Source of the DNA: Oikopleura dioica
Lineage: Eukaryota; Chordata; Appendicularia; Copelata; Oikopleuridae
Reading direction: 5' to 3'
Assembly (NCBI GenBank): GCA_907165135.1
Contig: OU015567.1
Location: 7,135,001 to 7,199,000, forward strand
DNA: 64,000 nucleotides
In this document: piece after piece, positions 11,501-23,159 of the stretch
Numbering within the stretch: position 1 is the first letter of the stretch
How the letters are laid out: each line of letters opens with the position of its first letter
Position numbers and translations under genes: made by a program
Notes under the pieces: model-generated
The model's database searches: none
Told to the model about the DNA's origin: nothing
What the model saw: only the letters and a program-made list of their open reading frames with translations

Positions 11501-12221
11501 ATGTGGGACATCGTCTTATCGTATACGAATGAACGAATCGACTTCAAAGTCGACCCAGAGTGGTCGCTAGAAACTCTATTTTCGAAAGTAGAGGACCTGC
11601 TTGATGTGCCAACGACGAATATGAAATTGATCGTCGCCGGAAAGGGGCTTCAGAATGTGGCGGATCAGAAAGTTGGAACTTCTGGCCGGGTTTCTAGAAG
11701 TAGTCTTTTGTGTTGTTGAGGGTAGGATTTGAGGAACCCAGTGAAGGATAAAAGAAGGAGGAAAACTCATGGTCTTGGGAAAAAAGTGTAGCGCCGCTGA
11801 GGATGCAATCATCAGTCAGCTCAGGCCGCTCAGAAAAGACTTCGACAACAAAGTGGCTAAATTGGACCAAACAGGTTATCCTGATGATTTGGCTTCCAGT
11901 AACTAATTCTATTTGTAGCCGGGTCTGTTGAAAACTATGAAAAGGGTTTCGTCCAGGAGAAGAAGCGTATCGACAAAGAAATCATCGCCATCAATGAGTT
12001 CTTCATGAAAACGCTAGAAAAACTCGATGGTGTGTCCATTGCAGCCGATTTGAAAGCAGCTCGGCAGTACCGAAAGACTATGGTCAAGGTAAGTCTCATA
12101 ATTCAAGATGAAGATACATTAAAGGCAAATCAAGGATATCCAGGCGCAAATGGACCGTGCTGATTCTCTGCGATCAAGACTATCCTTCAGTCCGATTGGC
12201 GAATTCGCCACAAAAGAGTAG
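11501..12221 (+). CDS. BAG1: BAG1-like Hsp70 nucleotide exchange factor
   Basis: Co-chaperone with an N-terminal ubiquitin-like fold and a C-terminal BAG domain that binds the Hsp70 ATPase. The ubiquitin-like part contains TTNMKLIVAGKGLQNVADQK and GGKLMVLGKK, the usual strand pattern. The BAG part runs from SVENYEKGFVQEKKRIDKE to LEKLDGVSIAADLKAARQY and DIQAQMDRADSLRSRL. Later exons are about 11756-11874, 11919-12088 and 12135-12221. The first intron (about 11683-11755) does not give the conserved frame with GT-AG; a GC donor after ACTTCTG joined to AAAAG gives GTSGEGGKLMVLG-like continuity. The length is short for the family, and no nuclear localisation or hexapeptide repeat region is seen. 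Confidence 0.82.
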
Positions 12222-12332
12222 ACTTTTGACAATTTAGTTCACTTTTCCCTTGTTTTTCCTTTGCGCGTGACATGTTGAATAAATCTTTAACTTTAAAGTT
12301 TGATCCTCTTTCTTGACCGCCCCTGCGCTAGA

Positions 12333-13895
12333 ATGCCAAAAGAACGTAAGAAGAAAGGAGCACGAAAGAACAACGATCCTCTGATCAAAAAGCCAAAGCC
12401 ACTCGGGCAAGAGCCAGTTGAACACATGGGAGATGGAGTTTTGATCAAAGATGTTGATCCATCGAAAAGTATGGATGCTGATGCTTATTTATTTCTTACT
12501 TTTTTAAGTCGGACAATCAATCGGGCAGTCAGGACCTAATTTTGTCGACCCAAAAATCACTCGTGGAATTCTTGAGGCAGCTCGGGAACAGCAGAAGGAA
12601 GAAAACCCGATTGGACTTGACGATGAAGACGAATTTCCAGCTCTGGGGGCTATTACAGCGAAAAATCCATTGGAAGATGATGACGACGAAGAATATGAGG
12701 ATATCGATGAAGAGGGCGAAGATGTGGAAGAAGTTGTGATCGACGGAGATGATGAAGAAGCCCTCGCGATGTTCTCTAAGGGAGGAGAGGTAGGATCAGT
12801 TTAAGAGGCAGTTTGTCTAAGATGATTTTCAGCGGCAAAATTTGGCCGATTTGATCATGGCCAAAATTGAAGCAAAAAAGCAGGATGTTCAAGAAATTGT
12901 TGGCGAAGACGAGGTTGGCTCTAACTTGCCGGAAGAACTCGTTATTCACTACCAACAAATCGGCAATGCCTTGGCTAATTACAGAAGTGGAAAGATGCCA
13001 AAGGTAAAATACCTTCAATTTGCAACGTCAAATAAAATGAATGAAAGTTTCATGAATCCTTAAGTCTTTCAAACTCATCCCTCGCCTGACAAACTGGGAA
13101 GACATCCTTGACGTCATGGCTCCTGAAAAGTGGTCGGCCGCCGCGATGTACCAAGCCACACGAATGTTTGCATCGAACATGTCCGAGGGTCTTGTCCAGC
13201 GATTTTACAATGTGTACCTCTTGCCTCGAATCCGAGACGATATTGAATTTTACAAAAAGCTCAACTTCCATTTGATGAGCGCGCTGAAAAAGGCAATTTA
13301 CAAGCCCGCTGCGTTCTTCAAGGGAATTCTTCTTCCATTGGTAAAAAAAATCATTGGAATCAAGGAAGACTAACTTCACTTTTCTAGGCCATGGCAGCAG
13401 ATACTTGCACCCTTCGAGAAGCAACAATCATCTGCAGTTGCCTGAGAGAACATTCTATTCCAGTCATGCCAGCGGCCGCCGCCATGCTCAAAATTGCTGA
13501 AATGGAGTACAACGGAGTCAACTCGCTATTTTTACGAACGCTCATTGAAAAGAAATATGCCCTGGTAAACCGATCCTAAATATGGGATTTTGACAGTTGA
13601 AATATTTTAGCCTTTCCGAGTTATGGACGCTTTGGTTTTCCACTTTCTCCGATTCAAGAACGAGAAGCGCGTCCTCCCCGTCCTCTGGCATCAGTGTTTC
13701 CTATCGTTCGTGTCAATATACGCAGCGGATATTTCGGCGGAACAGAAAGAAGCGCTCATGGAACTAACGAAGTTCCAGAACCACCCGAAGATTGTGAATG
13801 AAATCAGACACCAAATTCAGAGGACTGAACCGAGAGATATTGAAATGGAACAGCCTCCAGAGCATATTTTGGAGGAAATGATGATGGCTAACTGA
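12333..13895 (+). CDS. BYSL: Bystin, 40S ribosomal subunit assembly factor
   Basis: Nucleolar and cytoplasmic factor (yeast Enp1) needed for 18S rRNA processing and pre-40S export. Six exons: 12333-12468, 12509-12789, 12833-13003, 13065-13340, 13388-13564 and 13610-13895, all GT-AG and all phase-consistent. Conserved blocks: basic N-terminus [26 protein letters not shown], an acidic stretch, [39 protein letters not shown] and [15 protein letters not shown]. Length is about 443 aa, as expected. GCGCTAGA immediately precedes the ATG, and the gap from the BAG1 stop is 111 nt. An AATAAA overlaps the start of the short gap to TAF2. Confidence 0.95.
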
Positions 13896-14006
13896 ACGAA
13901 ATAAAACAGACACAATTGTGAACTTATTGTTGTTGTTTTCTTGCTGGTTATCTTTGTGTTTAATTGAATCTTTATCAAAAGAGGAGTAAAAAGATTCAAA
14001 TTTTAG

Positions 14007-17000
14007 ATGAAGCGAAGTCGAGACTATGGCGCGGGTGTGGAAGTAGATCCATCCGAAAAGCGCGGATGGAAGATCATCCACCAGTCTGTTGTCGTCACGC
14101 AAATCAGTCTCCGAATGCGCTCGCTCATGGCGTTTGTAGACTTGCGCATTCGCCCGCTCGATCGAAACTTGAAATGTAACTTTCTTCCTTATCAATTTTC
14201 AAAACTTAAAATTCACTAGCAATCAGATTGAACGCCCGTCAGTTGCGAATTTACTGGGTTCGTTGCGACGATATCGTCTGCAAGTTCGGCTACGTGGATC
14301 CCAGCTCAAAACTCGCCCGAACCGACTTTCCTCAAAAGAACCACACGTACATTCAGCATTGCTACGAGTCCGCGATCGCCGAATCCGATCCAGATCGAAA
14401 CCACGGTGAGCTGAAGATTGACCTACCACCTGAGATACTCGAGCGGATTCGAAACAATCCCGAATCTCCTCCAACGCTTTCTATTACAGTTGAATACACG
14501 CTTGAAAAGCCCCGTGGAGGTCTTCAATTTATCCAGGGTCCGAACGCCCATTGCTACAGCTATGGCGAAAGTAGACAGTGGTTTCCCTGCGTCGATACGA
14601 ATACTGAACTTTGCACTTGGACCCTCGACTTTACCGTTGATGCGAATTTAACAGCAGTTTCTTGTGGAGAACTGGTGGAGACTGTTTTGAGCGAAGACAG
14701 TAAAACGAAAACCTACCGCTACAAATTACTCGTCCCCACTAGCGCTCCGAACATAGGACTGGCCATTGGAAGCTTTGATATTCACGTGGATCGGGCAATG
14801 CCTGAAATGACGCATTTCTCCATCGCTGGACTGGTCGATTCCCTCGTGTTTTCAACCAATACAACTTACCAAGTCATTGAGTACTTTGAGGACCTTCTCT
14901 CCGCCAGATTCCCATACGCTCTCTACAAGCAGGTTTTTGTCGAGCGATTGCCAGACAAATTCAAGTCCTATAGTTCGATGACGCTGTATGATACTAATTT
15001 ACTTTATAATGAGCGAGTCTTGGACCAAGGAAAAGAGGATAATTTTTTATAATTTTTATTTACAATTTGAATGAAGGGTTTACAAGACCTCTTGGGAGAG
15101 GTTTAGGAGAATCAACATGTACAAAAGTAGAGCGGTCGATCGTAGCAAAAAGCGATGAATCGAAATGATGGTCGAAAGAGGGGTTGATAACTCCCTTCTT
15201 CGTCAAGCAAGGAGATGGGTAGTGGTAGAAAGAAGGAAGTTCCTTCTTAGTCGCTGATTCTTCGTTCGTTTTGCAAATGCAAAGAGACTCGAGGCAGAAA
15301 AGGAATCCAACGGTGGAGCAGTAGAAGCAAGATTCGGTGGTAGAGGTGTTCATGGATTTGATTGTTGTTTTTTGATTGATGAGTTCTATCGCTAAAATGA
15401 TCGCTTATATACCCGGAAGTAAGGCGCTATAATGAGCGATCGCTATCAGCGCGCAGCAGATTTCGCGGAAAGCAGCAGGCATCAATCGGCGAAATGAACA
15501 TTCGTGACATGACTGGAACAGCTGTGCGCTTTCATTTTTTGTTCATCCCGGCTGGATATCTTTGAGTCATTACTGTTCCTTACCCCTTTGAAGTTTTGTC
15601 GGAGACAAGTTTTTATCCTCATGAAAAGTCATTCCAACGCGGAAAATCATCGCTAGAGCAATTGCAGCTCAATTCTTTGGTTGCTTCATGGTCGCTGGAA
15701 AGGATGGAAACTGGTTGCCAGCGGCGATTGGTGGTTATTTGAACTCACTTTGGCTGAGGAAGACATTTGGAAACTCTGAATATCGGTATTTCATTTACGA
15801 TGAGACGCGGAAAGTCTGCGCGTATGAAGAGAAGGAAACTCCAATTGTTCTGGCCAACAGTTTCTCAAATCAAACAGTTCGGCACAAGAAAATGGTAGCA
15901 AAGAAAGGCCACCTAGTCCTCCGAATCCTTGAAAATCGTCTCACAACTTCACTTCTTCTCCAAGCCATCAACAAACTTCTTGCTATTTCTCGCGACTCAT
16001 ACCTCAGAACAGAAGGAAAGCTTCTTGCAAACAAATCTGGGAAGTTTGAGAAATCGCCGCAAATCATTTCTTCAGTCAGTTTTTTGAAGTTTGTCGCTTC
16101 TGTAACCGAAAAAGATGTGAAAGACTTGTTGGATCTGTGGGTCCGCCGTGGAGGAGTGGCGAATATTGTAGCGTCATTTTCTTTTCAGCGAAATAAGAAT
16201 ACGATAGAAATAGAATTGAAGCAGGATCGATCTGGGTCGGTCAGATACGTTGGTCCAATGACAGTGAGGGTTCAAGAACTCGATGGTACTTTTAACCACA
16301 CGATTCAAGTTGAAGACAAGACAAACAAGATCTCGATCAGTTGTCATTCCAGAGCGAGGAGAAATAAGCGAAAGAAGATACCCCTGCTGAACGGAGAAGA
16401 AGTTGACATTGATCTTTCCCAGAGCGACCAAGATTCACCAGTTCTTTGGATTCGACTCGATCCAGACTGTAATTTATTGAGAACAATCGAGCTCAGACAA
16501 CCAGACTACTGCTTACAGTACTTGGTAAAATACGAGCGAGAAATCATTGGCCAATTAGAAGGAATCGAACATCTCAAAGACTATCCAACAGACAATACAG
16601 TCAAGTCACTGAAAGAAGCCGTGGAAAGCTTAGATTTCTTCTGGAGAGTGCGAGTTCGTGCAGCAGAAATGATGGCTCGTGTGGCAGATCAAATGCCAGA
16701 TCCTGTTCCTGTAAAAGACGCTCTATTATCGGTGTTCAAAAGCTACTTCTGTTTGTCAGATACAGTTTCGAAAGAACGTCTGGTGCGGAGAAACGACTTT
16801 TCGAATTTTCAACAGTATTTCGTCCAGTGTGCAATTCCATTGGCCATGTCGAGAATACGACTCTCATCGGGGATGACTCCGGCTGGCGTTTTTACGTTCA
16901 TTGCGAATTTGATAAAGGTAAATTTTCTTTTAATTTTTCAATTCACATCCTTCGTTTCAGCACAATGACAACTCAAAAAACGCGTACCTTGATTGTCAAT

Positions 17001-17840
17001 GGAAGGCAAATCTGGTCACAGCTCTTTCTAACACACTTTGCCGCGCTGTTGTAGCACAGAAGCTTTCGTCTGTTTCAGAAGAGGCAAAAGAAGTTATCGA
17101 GGAAGTAATGAGAGTCATGAATACAGAATGGTTGCTGCCAACCTACAGACATGTGACTTTTATCGCTGCTATGACAGCGGTAAGAACCCTTCAACGACAG
17201 CAGCACATTCCACCTAGTCCAGAACTATTCAGGTTAGATTGATTTTGGTGTCATAGAAATTTAAGTCTTTTTCAGGCGTTTTTCGGAGAGCGACCAATAC
17301 AGTACAGTACGAGTAGCGGCGATAAAATGTCTGATAGACTACATCAAGACCGAGAAAAGCAACGCGCTGGATGATCTTACGAGACTTTTGCGCTTCGCTT
17401 CGAGTGATCCAGAAGCTAGAATTAGATACAAAGTCGTCCGTCTTCTCACCAAAACACCGCCTTTCAAACGAGGGTAAATCAGATTTCTCTTTCATAATTT
17501 CTATCGTGAGTCCTTCAGTGATTACAATAACAAATTGAATTGTCCATTGATCCGGCAACTCATCTGGCAGTTGATTTCTGAGGACTCTGCTTGCGACGCC
17601 AGAGTTAGACTTGCTGGAATACAGCTTTGGAGGGTTTTGTTCGGCGATGCCGAATTCGACAGGGATAATAAAGTCGTTGCTAATGTAAGACTATTAACTT
17701 CTCTACAAATTGCTTATTGGTTTCTTTAGTCGCAAGGGTCAGACGACGAAAGCAAGAAGAAAAAGAAAAAGAAGAAGAAAAAAGAGAAGAAGCTCAAAAA
17801 AGATCGCGAAAAGGGAGAGACAGATTTGAACTTCTTCTGA
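14007..17840 (+). CDS. TAF2: TAF2, TFIID subunit 2
   Basis: Core promoter (initiator)-contacting subunit of TFIID with an M1-aminopeptidase-like fold. Exons: 14007-14175, 14220-15029, 15629-16917, 16961-17232, 17276-17473, 17519-17684 and 17730-17840. Recognisable blocks: IRLNARQLRIYWV, GPNAHCYSYGESRQWFPCVD, LTAVSCGEL, SSMTLYDTNLLYNERVLDQ, then IIARAIAAQFFGCFMVAG and LRKTFGNSEYRYFIYDE. The C-terminus is a lysine run followed by a short acidic end. The catalytic HExxH of M1 peptidases is not present, as usual for TAF2. The second intron (15030-15628) joins LDQ to VIPTRKIIARA only as GA-AG; it hosts a separate antisense gene. The ATG follows TTTTAG directly. Confidence 0.94.
15060..15353 (-). 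CDS. Small nested gene inside a TAF2 intron, unknown function
   Basis: A 97-codon open frame lies antisense within TAF2 intron 2. On its own strand, TATATAA (15404-15413) sits about 50-60 nt upstream of the ATG. The stop codon overlaps an AATAAA (TAAATAAA), so a complete short transcription unit can be read. The protein has a Cys-rich hydrophobic N-terminal third (CFYCSTVGFLFCLESLCIC), a polar middle with a cluster of aromatic residues, and a degenerate internal repeat (KKGVINPSF and PRGLVNPSF). I do not recognise it. The hydrophobic part could be a membrane segment or signal anchor. Confidence 0.55.
   Translation of the reverse strand: MNTSTTESCFYCSTVGFLFCLESLCICKTNEESATKKELPSFYHYPSPCLTKKGVINPSFDHHFDSSLFATIDRSTFVHVDSPKPLPRGLVNPSFKL
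15404..15413 (-). promoter_or_regulatory. TATA box of the nested gene
   Basis: The minus strand reads GTATATAAGC about 50-60 nt before the ATG of the nested 97-codon frame, the right spacing for a core promoter with a short leader. It lies within TAF2 intron 2, and nothing about TAF2 itself explains it. Confidence 0.55.
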
Positions 17841-17936
17841 TTGAAACTTACTCTGCATTCAAAATTTCTGCTGACGCTTCTTTTCACTACCATTCGATAA
17901 AAATATACTTTCAAATTATAATTCTTGGATTTTAGA

Positions 17937-19802
17937 ATGGAAGAGTTTGAAAGTTCAATACACAATTGTCTCGCGGGTGATGAAGAGTTGACAGCAATTT
18001 CTACGCGATTTTTTAACATTCTTCAAGACGAGGAAAACGAGCTCCTTGTTGAGAACTTCGACGATGAACAGATTTTTCAACAGATCGAGGTAGCCTAATC
18101 CAAGTTTTAGAGTCATTTTGATAAGTCTTTTTTAGCATTTGTATACAAAAGAAGTGATTGAAAATATGGAAGAATACAGATGCTTGGAAATCGAGTCGGA
18201 CTCGGAAGCAGAAGAAGAGCAAGAACTGATAAGTGACGAGCCTAAGCAACAGGGTTCTCTTTCAGATGGAACGGAGCTAGATCCTGAATTCGGATACAAC
18301 TCTGACGATAATGATGAAGGCGATGAAGACGATGATGGCGATGAAGAAGGCGGATTCAGCGATGCTGAGGGATCTGATGATGATCTCAAGGCTGCGCTGG
18401 AGCATTTTGATGATGATGAAGGAGAAACGAAAGGTAGTACTGTTGAAATTGATCCCAATCAACGATTGATTTAGGCAAGAGCTCCAGATCGGAAGATGAG
18501 TTCGAATCTCTCCGGGCTCAAAAGTCCGAAATCGACGATGAATTCTTCTCTCTCGCCCAGATGGAAAAGTACTGCGACGATATGGATCAGAAAGAAATGG
18601 ACGGAAACTTGGATGAACTGGACTCAGATCTGGAAGACGAGCTCTACGGCGATGGTACAGGGGCTGACGATGGCGAAGAAGAAGACGAGGACGACGATGA
18701 AGAGGCGGACAAGCCAATAATGTACGATTCTTTCTTCAAGTCTACATTTGAAAAGCGACAAGAAAAACTCGCAGAGGAGATCAAAAAGCTCGAGGACGAA
18801 GCTGTCTCCAAGAAAGCCTGGCACTTGCGAGGTGAAGCCACCGCTGAAGCTAGACATGAAGATGAACTACTTCAAATGGATCTTGACTTTGACGCTCAGG
18901 TTGATCTTATCTACATCCCAGATTAAAATTGTACTTTATACAGGCTCCTGCGGTAGCTCCGACAGCAGAAGCGACTGAAACCCTCGAGGCGATAATTATT
19001 CAAAGAATCAAAGACATGGGTACGCGACTACCAAAGATCGATAAGAAATTCAATTGAAATTCTAGCATTCGACGATGTCGAGCGAAAGTCACGTGCGATG
19101 ATTGAACCTGCTGAAGCTAAAGCGCGACTAGTTCCGGACGAAGAGCGAAAATCACTAGCCCAACTATATGAAAATGAATTTTTACAGGTTCAACTGTTTC
19201 CTGATTATTTTTTCTTATCAATGTTTCAGAAAGGACAAGATACAGACGAAGACCCAGTTCGAAAAGAAATCAAGAAGGACATGAACGACCTGTTTGCCGA
19301 ACTTGACTTTTTGACCTACGATACGACAGTGAACCAGAAAGAGGTGGAAATTAAGGTGATAAGCGATACTCCCGCCTTGCGCTCGGAGGAGATCGGCCCT
19401 TCGCTCGTCTCGACGTACTCTTCGATGGCGCCGGAGGAAATCGACGGAAAGGCCCGAGGCGCGTTTATGGACAAGAGCGAGCGATCTGCAACGGATATTA
19501 AAAGACACAGAAGAAAGGTCAAGGCAAAGATTAAAGCTAGAAAGGAAGCGGGCAAAGAAGTTACGTTTAAAAAGCCGAAAACAAAGGTACTCTTTTTCTT
19601 AGATTCAAATGCTAATTTTGATTAGTCGCAAGCGGACCTCAGACCCGTCGATGGTGCAAAGATCAAATGGACGAATTCGACAAAGGTCTTCAAAGCGCTG
19701 CAAGACGAAATCGACCACGGGACTCTTTCGAAAAAGGCCGCCTCGAAAGCGAAGAAGGAAAAAGTTTTGGAAATGCGAAAAGCAAAGAGTTTCAAACTGT
19801 GA
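17937..19802 (+). CDS. MPHOSPH10: MPHOSPH10 / Mpp10, U3 snoRNP component
   Basis: Component of the small subunit processome that works with Imp3 and Imp4 in 18S rRNA maturation in the nucleolus. Exons: 17937-18089, 18136-18433, 18475-18899, 18944-19019, 19066-19187, 19230-19586 and 19626-19802, all GT-AG. Features: long acidic tracts typical of Mpp10, IDDEFFSLAQMEKYCDDMD, IMYDSFF, RIKDMAFDDVERKSRAM, LAQLYENEFLQ, ELDFLTYD and YSSMAPEE, then a basic C-terminal region RHRRKVKAKIKARKEAGK. The ATG follows TTTTAGA, and the gap from the TAF2 stop is 96 nt, so the gene is probably downstream in the same operon. Its pairing with bystin puts two 40S assembly factors in one array. Confidence 0.94.
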
Positions 19803-20061
19803 AAAATAATAAACTTCCTTTGAAAAACACACCTTTCACAAAAAATTGGAACATCATGTTAAGATTTCTCCAGTTTCGATTGGCCGGTACGCCAAATACA
19901 GCAATCTTATTGGTAATCTAAAAATGCACTTCCATAAATTGGTTTAGTCCTCAATTTATCACTCACAAGGGCCGTATTCTCTAGATTCTAGAAGTCACAT
20001 CTCAAAAATATTCTTTCTTCTCTATGCAAGTCAGACAAACTCGTAAGAAAATTAGGGAGGC

Positions 20062-21715
20062 ATGAACTGCGGGAGCTGTTGTGGTGGATGTATCAGGTAG
20101 TACTTTCTATTTTTACTTCATCAAAAAAGAAATTTCAAAAGAATATTATGCTGCTGCGGCAGAGCTTCTTGTCGAGACCAGGACTGTTTTGGAATAGAGA
20201 CAGCTATGGAGTGGGATGGGCTTTCAGTTTGCCATGCAGCCATTGTTGAGCTAAACTCTCCTCTCGACCGAATAACCATGACTGACGCCTGGTACAAGAC
20301 CATTCAGACTCATCCTTTTTTACGCGCGAAATGGAGCAGAGGGTTCATCGCGAAAGTTAAAGAAAATACAGAACCGACGTATCTGGAGATTCCTGGAAGT
20401 CAAGATATGGTTGATCAGCTGATTATTCACTCGAATAAAGATGCGAAATTTGCGGAACTGACTGTCTGCGAACAAGGATTGACTATTCAAATTCTAGGTA
20501 CAAATAATGCTTACTCCTCCGTTTTTCTATTTGAGTTCAGTGACGATTCCTCATTCCCTGGCAGATGGAACAGCAATGATGATAATTCTCAACGACCTTC
20601 TGAAATTCTACGAAAAACCGCATCAATCTGCGATTCTAAATGAAGACTATCCCGTTCAAGCCGAAAAACTCAAACCAAAATTGTCTAAAGAAGCTATTAA
20701 AAACTACAAGGTAATTGTCTGATGGCTTCAATACAGAGCTTCACCGAAAACACATTCCGTTTTAGAGGAAAATTCTAACCCAGCAGAAAGAATTCAAAAA
20801 CGTCGTTCCTCATCAGAAATTCAAAGAACGAGATCCCGAATACATGCCTACACATGTTACGATCCGAAAAGGAACTCCAGATGGGCTTCAAAAGCTTCTT
20901 CATTTTTGTCGAAATAATGGAATCACCGTTGGTACTTATTTGATGGCCGCTTTCAATTGTGCATTGGCTCAAGACAAGGTAACTCACACCTTGTGGTATA
21001 CTTTTCATCCAGTTAGATGGTAAAACTTGGAAACGAGCTGAAAATGGACATTGACTTCAATCTTCGAGATCGATTTCCTCAGAAGCTTGGAAATACTGTT
21101 GTAGCATGCTATATCGGTGTTGGAAGCATCGTTCCTAAAGGCTTGAGTTGAAATCATTAAAAACTACAGATTTTTCGAGCTGAAATTTTCGTGAGCTTTT
21201 TGTAAGCTTGATTTCAATCACGAAAAAAAGCGGAGCTTACCGAAACGCTCGTGGACGTAGCCAAACGGATCAAAAACGAAATCAACGAGCAACTTGAAAA
21301 CCAAGAGCCTTTTATGATGAGAGCGATGATGGATATTCTAGGATCTTCAGATGGCAAAGAATTCAATAAGCCGATTAATAATCACATCGGTGTGTTTTTC
21401 CTTTTGTTTCTAATAAAAATCGTGTTAGCCTCGAGCGTGAATTTCTCAAACATCGGAAAATACAAGTTCGAGACCCAGTTCAATTTTGGGAAAATTCGCG
21501 AGCTTTACTGCTCTGGCAACAAATGGACCAAGGCATACGAATACTGCCTGACCGTCCAAACGACTGATAAACTCTGCCTTACCATCACCCACCCGACGAT
21601 GCCTATATACGAACCGACCGCTAACATCTATGGCGAGTATCTCATGTTATTTGCTAATGATCCAGAAAGATTTGGAAATATGACCCTCAAAGATTATGAG
21701 AATTTTTTGAATTAG
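20062..21715 (+). CDS. HxxxDG acyltransferase (condensation-domain / alcohol acyltransferase fold)
   Basis: Exons 20062-20096, 20142-20497, 20541-20710, 20766-20978, 21017-21140, 21231-21389 and 21429-21715 give about 447 aa. The catalytic motif of the chloramphenicol acetyltransferase-like superfamily is PHSLADG (H-x3-D-G), formed exactly across the exon 2/3 junction. A second region DFNLRDRFPQ resembles the structural DFGWG-type position only loosely. The N-terminus is strikingly Cys-rich (MNCGSCCGGCI then ILCCCGRASC), which could be palmitoylated or bind metal. The exon 5/6 intron (21141-21230) reads GC-AG. Substrate cannot be told. AATAAA follows near 21757. Confidence 0.72.
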
Positions 21716-22160
21716 TGAAAGCTATTTATTCTTTGTACTCTCTTGTAAAGTATTATTCAATAAAGTATATGTATATCTTTGAACAATATATAGGCTATAT
21801 ATAATATAGCGAAATAATATAGGCTATATTATATAGCTCATGCATCGTGAAAGAATACGAGAGAATGTTACGTAACTAAATCTGGGGCATCATTTCTAAA
21901 CAAGAGTCCCGTACATGGGTGACCCGTTTGCAGTGAAAATAAGCAGTTAGAAACGTCATTTGCAACAAAGAAAAACGTGGGCTCAGAGTTTAGACATGCG
22001 TGGTGCAGTTGGTGCCCTGCTGAGTGCCAATTATCGAGATTCGTTTTCATGAGATCATCCACTCGAATCGCTGCCGCTAGCGGTGCACCACGGCGCATAA
22101 AGGGAGCAGTTTTCTCCACCAGAACACGTTCAACGTCATAGAGAAAAAAAAAGTAAAAAG

Positions 22161-22842
22161 ATGAAGCTCAGTTTTGCTTTTGTTGCCCTCTCCTTCGCCC
22201 AAGACGACTCCAGTTTCTACACATCTACTGTTGCAGCGACTGAACGACCAGATCGGCCACAGTGGTATCCTTATGAAAGCGTAAGTGTCTTTATTTTCCA
22301 CATTTTCTGGATTCTTGTTCCTGATTTGGATGAAAATTTTATCGTAAAAATGTAGGAAGCAGAAAAACAAGCAGCCGAAGCCGCCGCCCAAGCCGCTGAT
22401 ATCGCCCGACGAGCCGACGAAGCTGCCCGCCACGCCGCCGAGATGCAAGCTCACCAGGAGGCTATGGCCGCTCACGACGCTCGAATGGCCTACGAACAAG
22501 AACAACGAGAAGCTGCTGCCGTAGCTGCCGCTGAAGCCCTTGCCGAAGAGATCGCATACAACATGACGCGACAAGAAGAAGCTGATGAAGCGCAGCGAGC
22601 GGCAGAAGCTGAGCAACGAGCTGCCGAAGCTGCCGAACGAGCTGCTGAACGAGCTTCTCATCGAGCCTGGCAACGAGAGCACGAGGCTGCTATGAGTGAG
22701 CATGAGTCCAGAATGGCTGGTTAGAAATTCCCAGCGAAAGGGAAACGGAATGAACTAACATTAATTTTTAGCCGCTCAAGCTGATGCTGCTGCTGATTCA
22801 TCTGCTTCAGACTCTTCATCCTCCACTACCGACGAATACTAA
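22161..22842 (+). CDS. Secreted Ala/Glu-rich helical protein
   Basis: Exons 22161-22280, 22356-22719 and 22772-22842. A signal peptide (MKLSFAFVALSFAQ) is followed by about 20 polar residues, then about 120 residues that are almost entirely Ala, Glu, Gln, Arg and His in heptad-like spacing (EAAAQAADIARRADEAA, AEAEQRAAEAAERAAERAS). The end is a short Ser/Asp-rich tail. It should be secreted and form a long alpha-helix or coiled coil. It resembles extracellular structural proteins in general, but no named family is evident. AATAAA lies near 22908; TATA-like ATAAAG lies near 22096. Confidence 0.75.
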
Positions 22843-23159
22843 AGAATTTTCAAAGGAAATGCAGAGAAACCCGGAAGTCCGACCAATTCACTGTATTAAT
22901 TTCCCAACAATAAAAAATGCTTGTTTACAAGCTTGTTTGCATTTAGTCAGTAACTATGAAGCGGATTGAACAGATTTGGTTGTTTAATCTTCGCGTTAGA
23001 ACAATCTTCTCATGGTCCTCAATTTGCATTTCTAGGGAGATCGAGAAGTGTTTAACCGGAAGTCAGAGAAACGTGTGAATTTAAAATTACTAATGGAAAA
23101 CGAAGGGTTACAGATAACGGTCTTGAAATTGAGCTGACTAGTACTCTATTCATTATAAA

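Noticed and set aside
13764-14195. 143-codon minus-strand frame across the bystin/TAF2 boundary
   Set aside because: Opposite to two conserved coding exons and their short spacer; no independent support.
21780-21845. AT-rich TATATAGGCTATAT palindromes after the acyltransferase gene
   Set aside because: Short low-complexity inverted repeats without flanking duplication; not enough to call an element.
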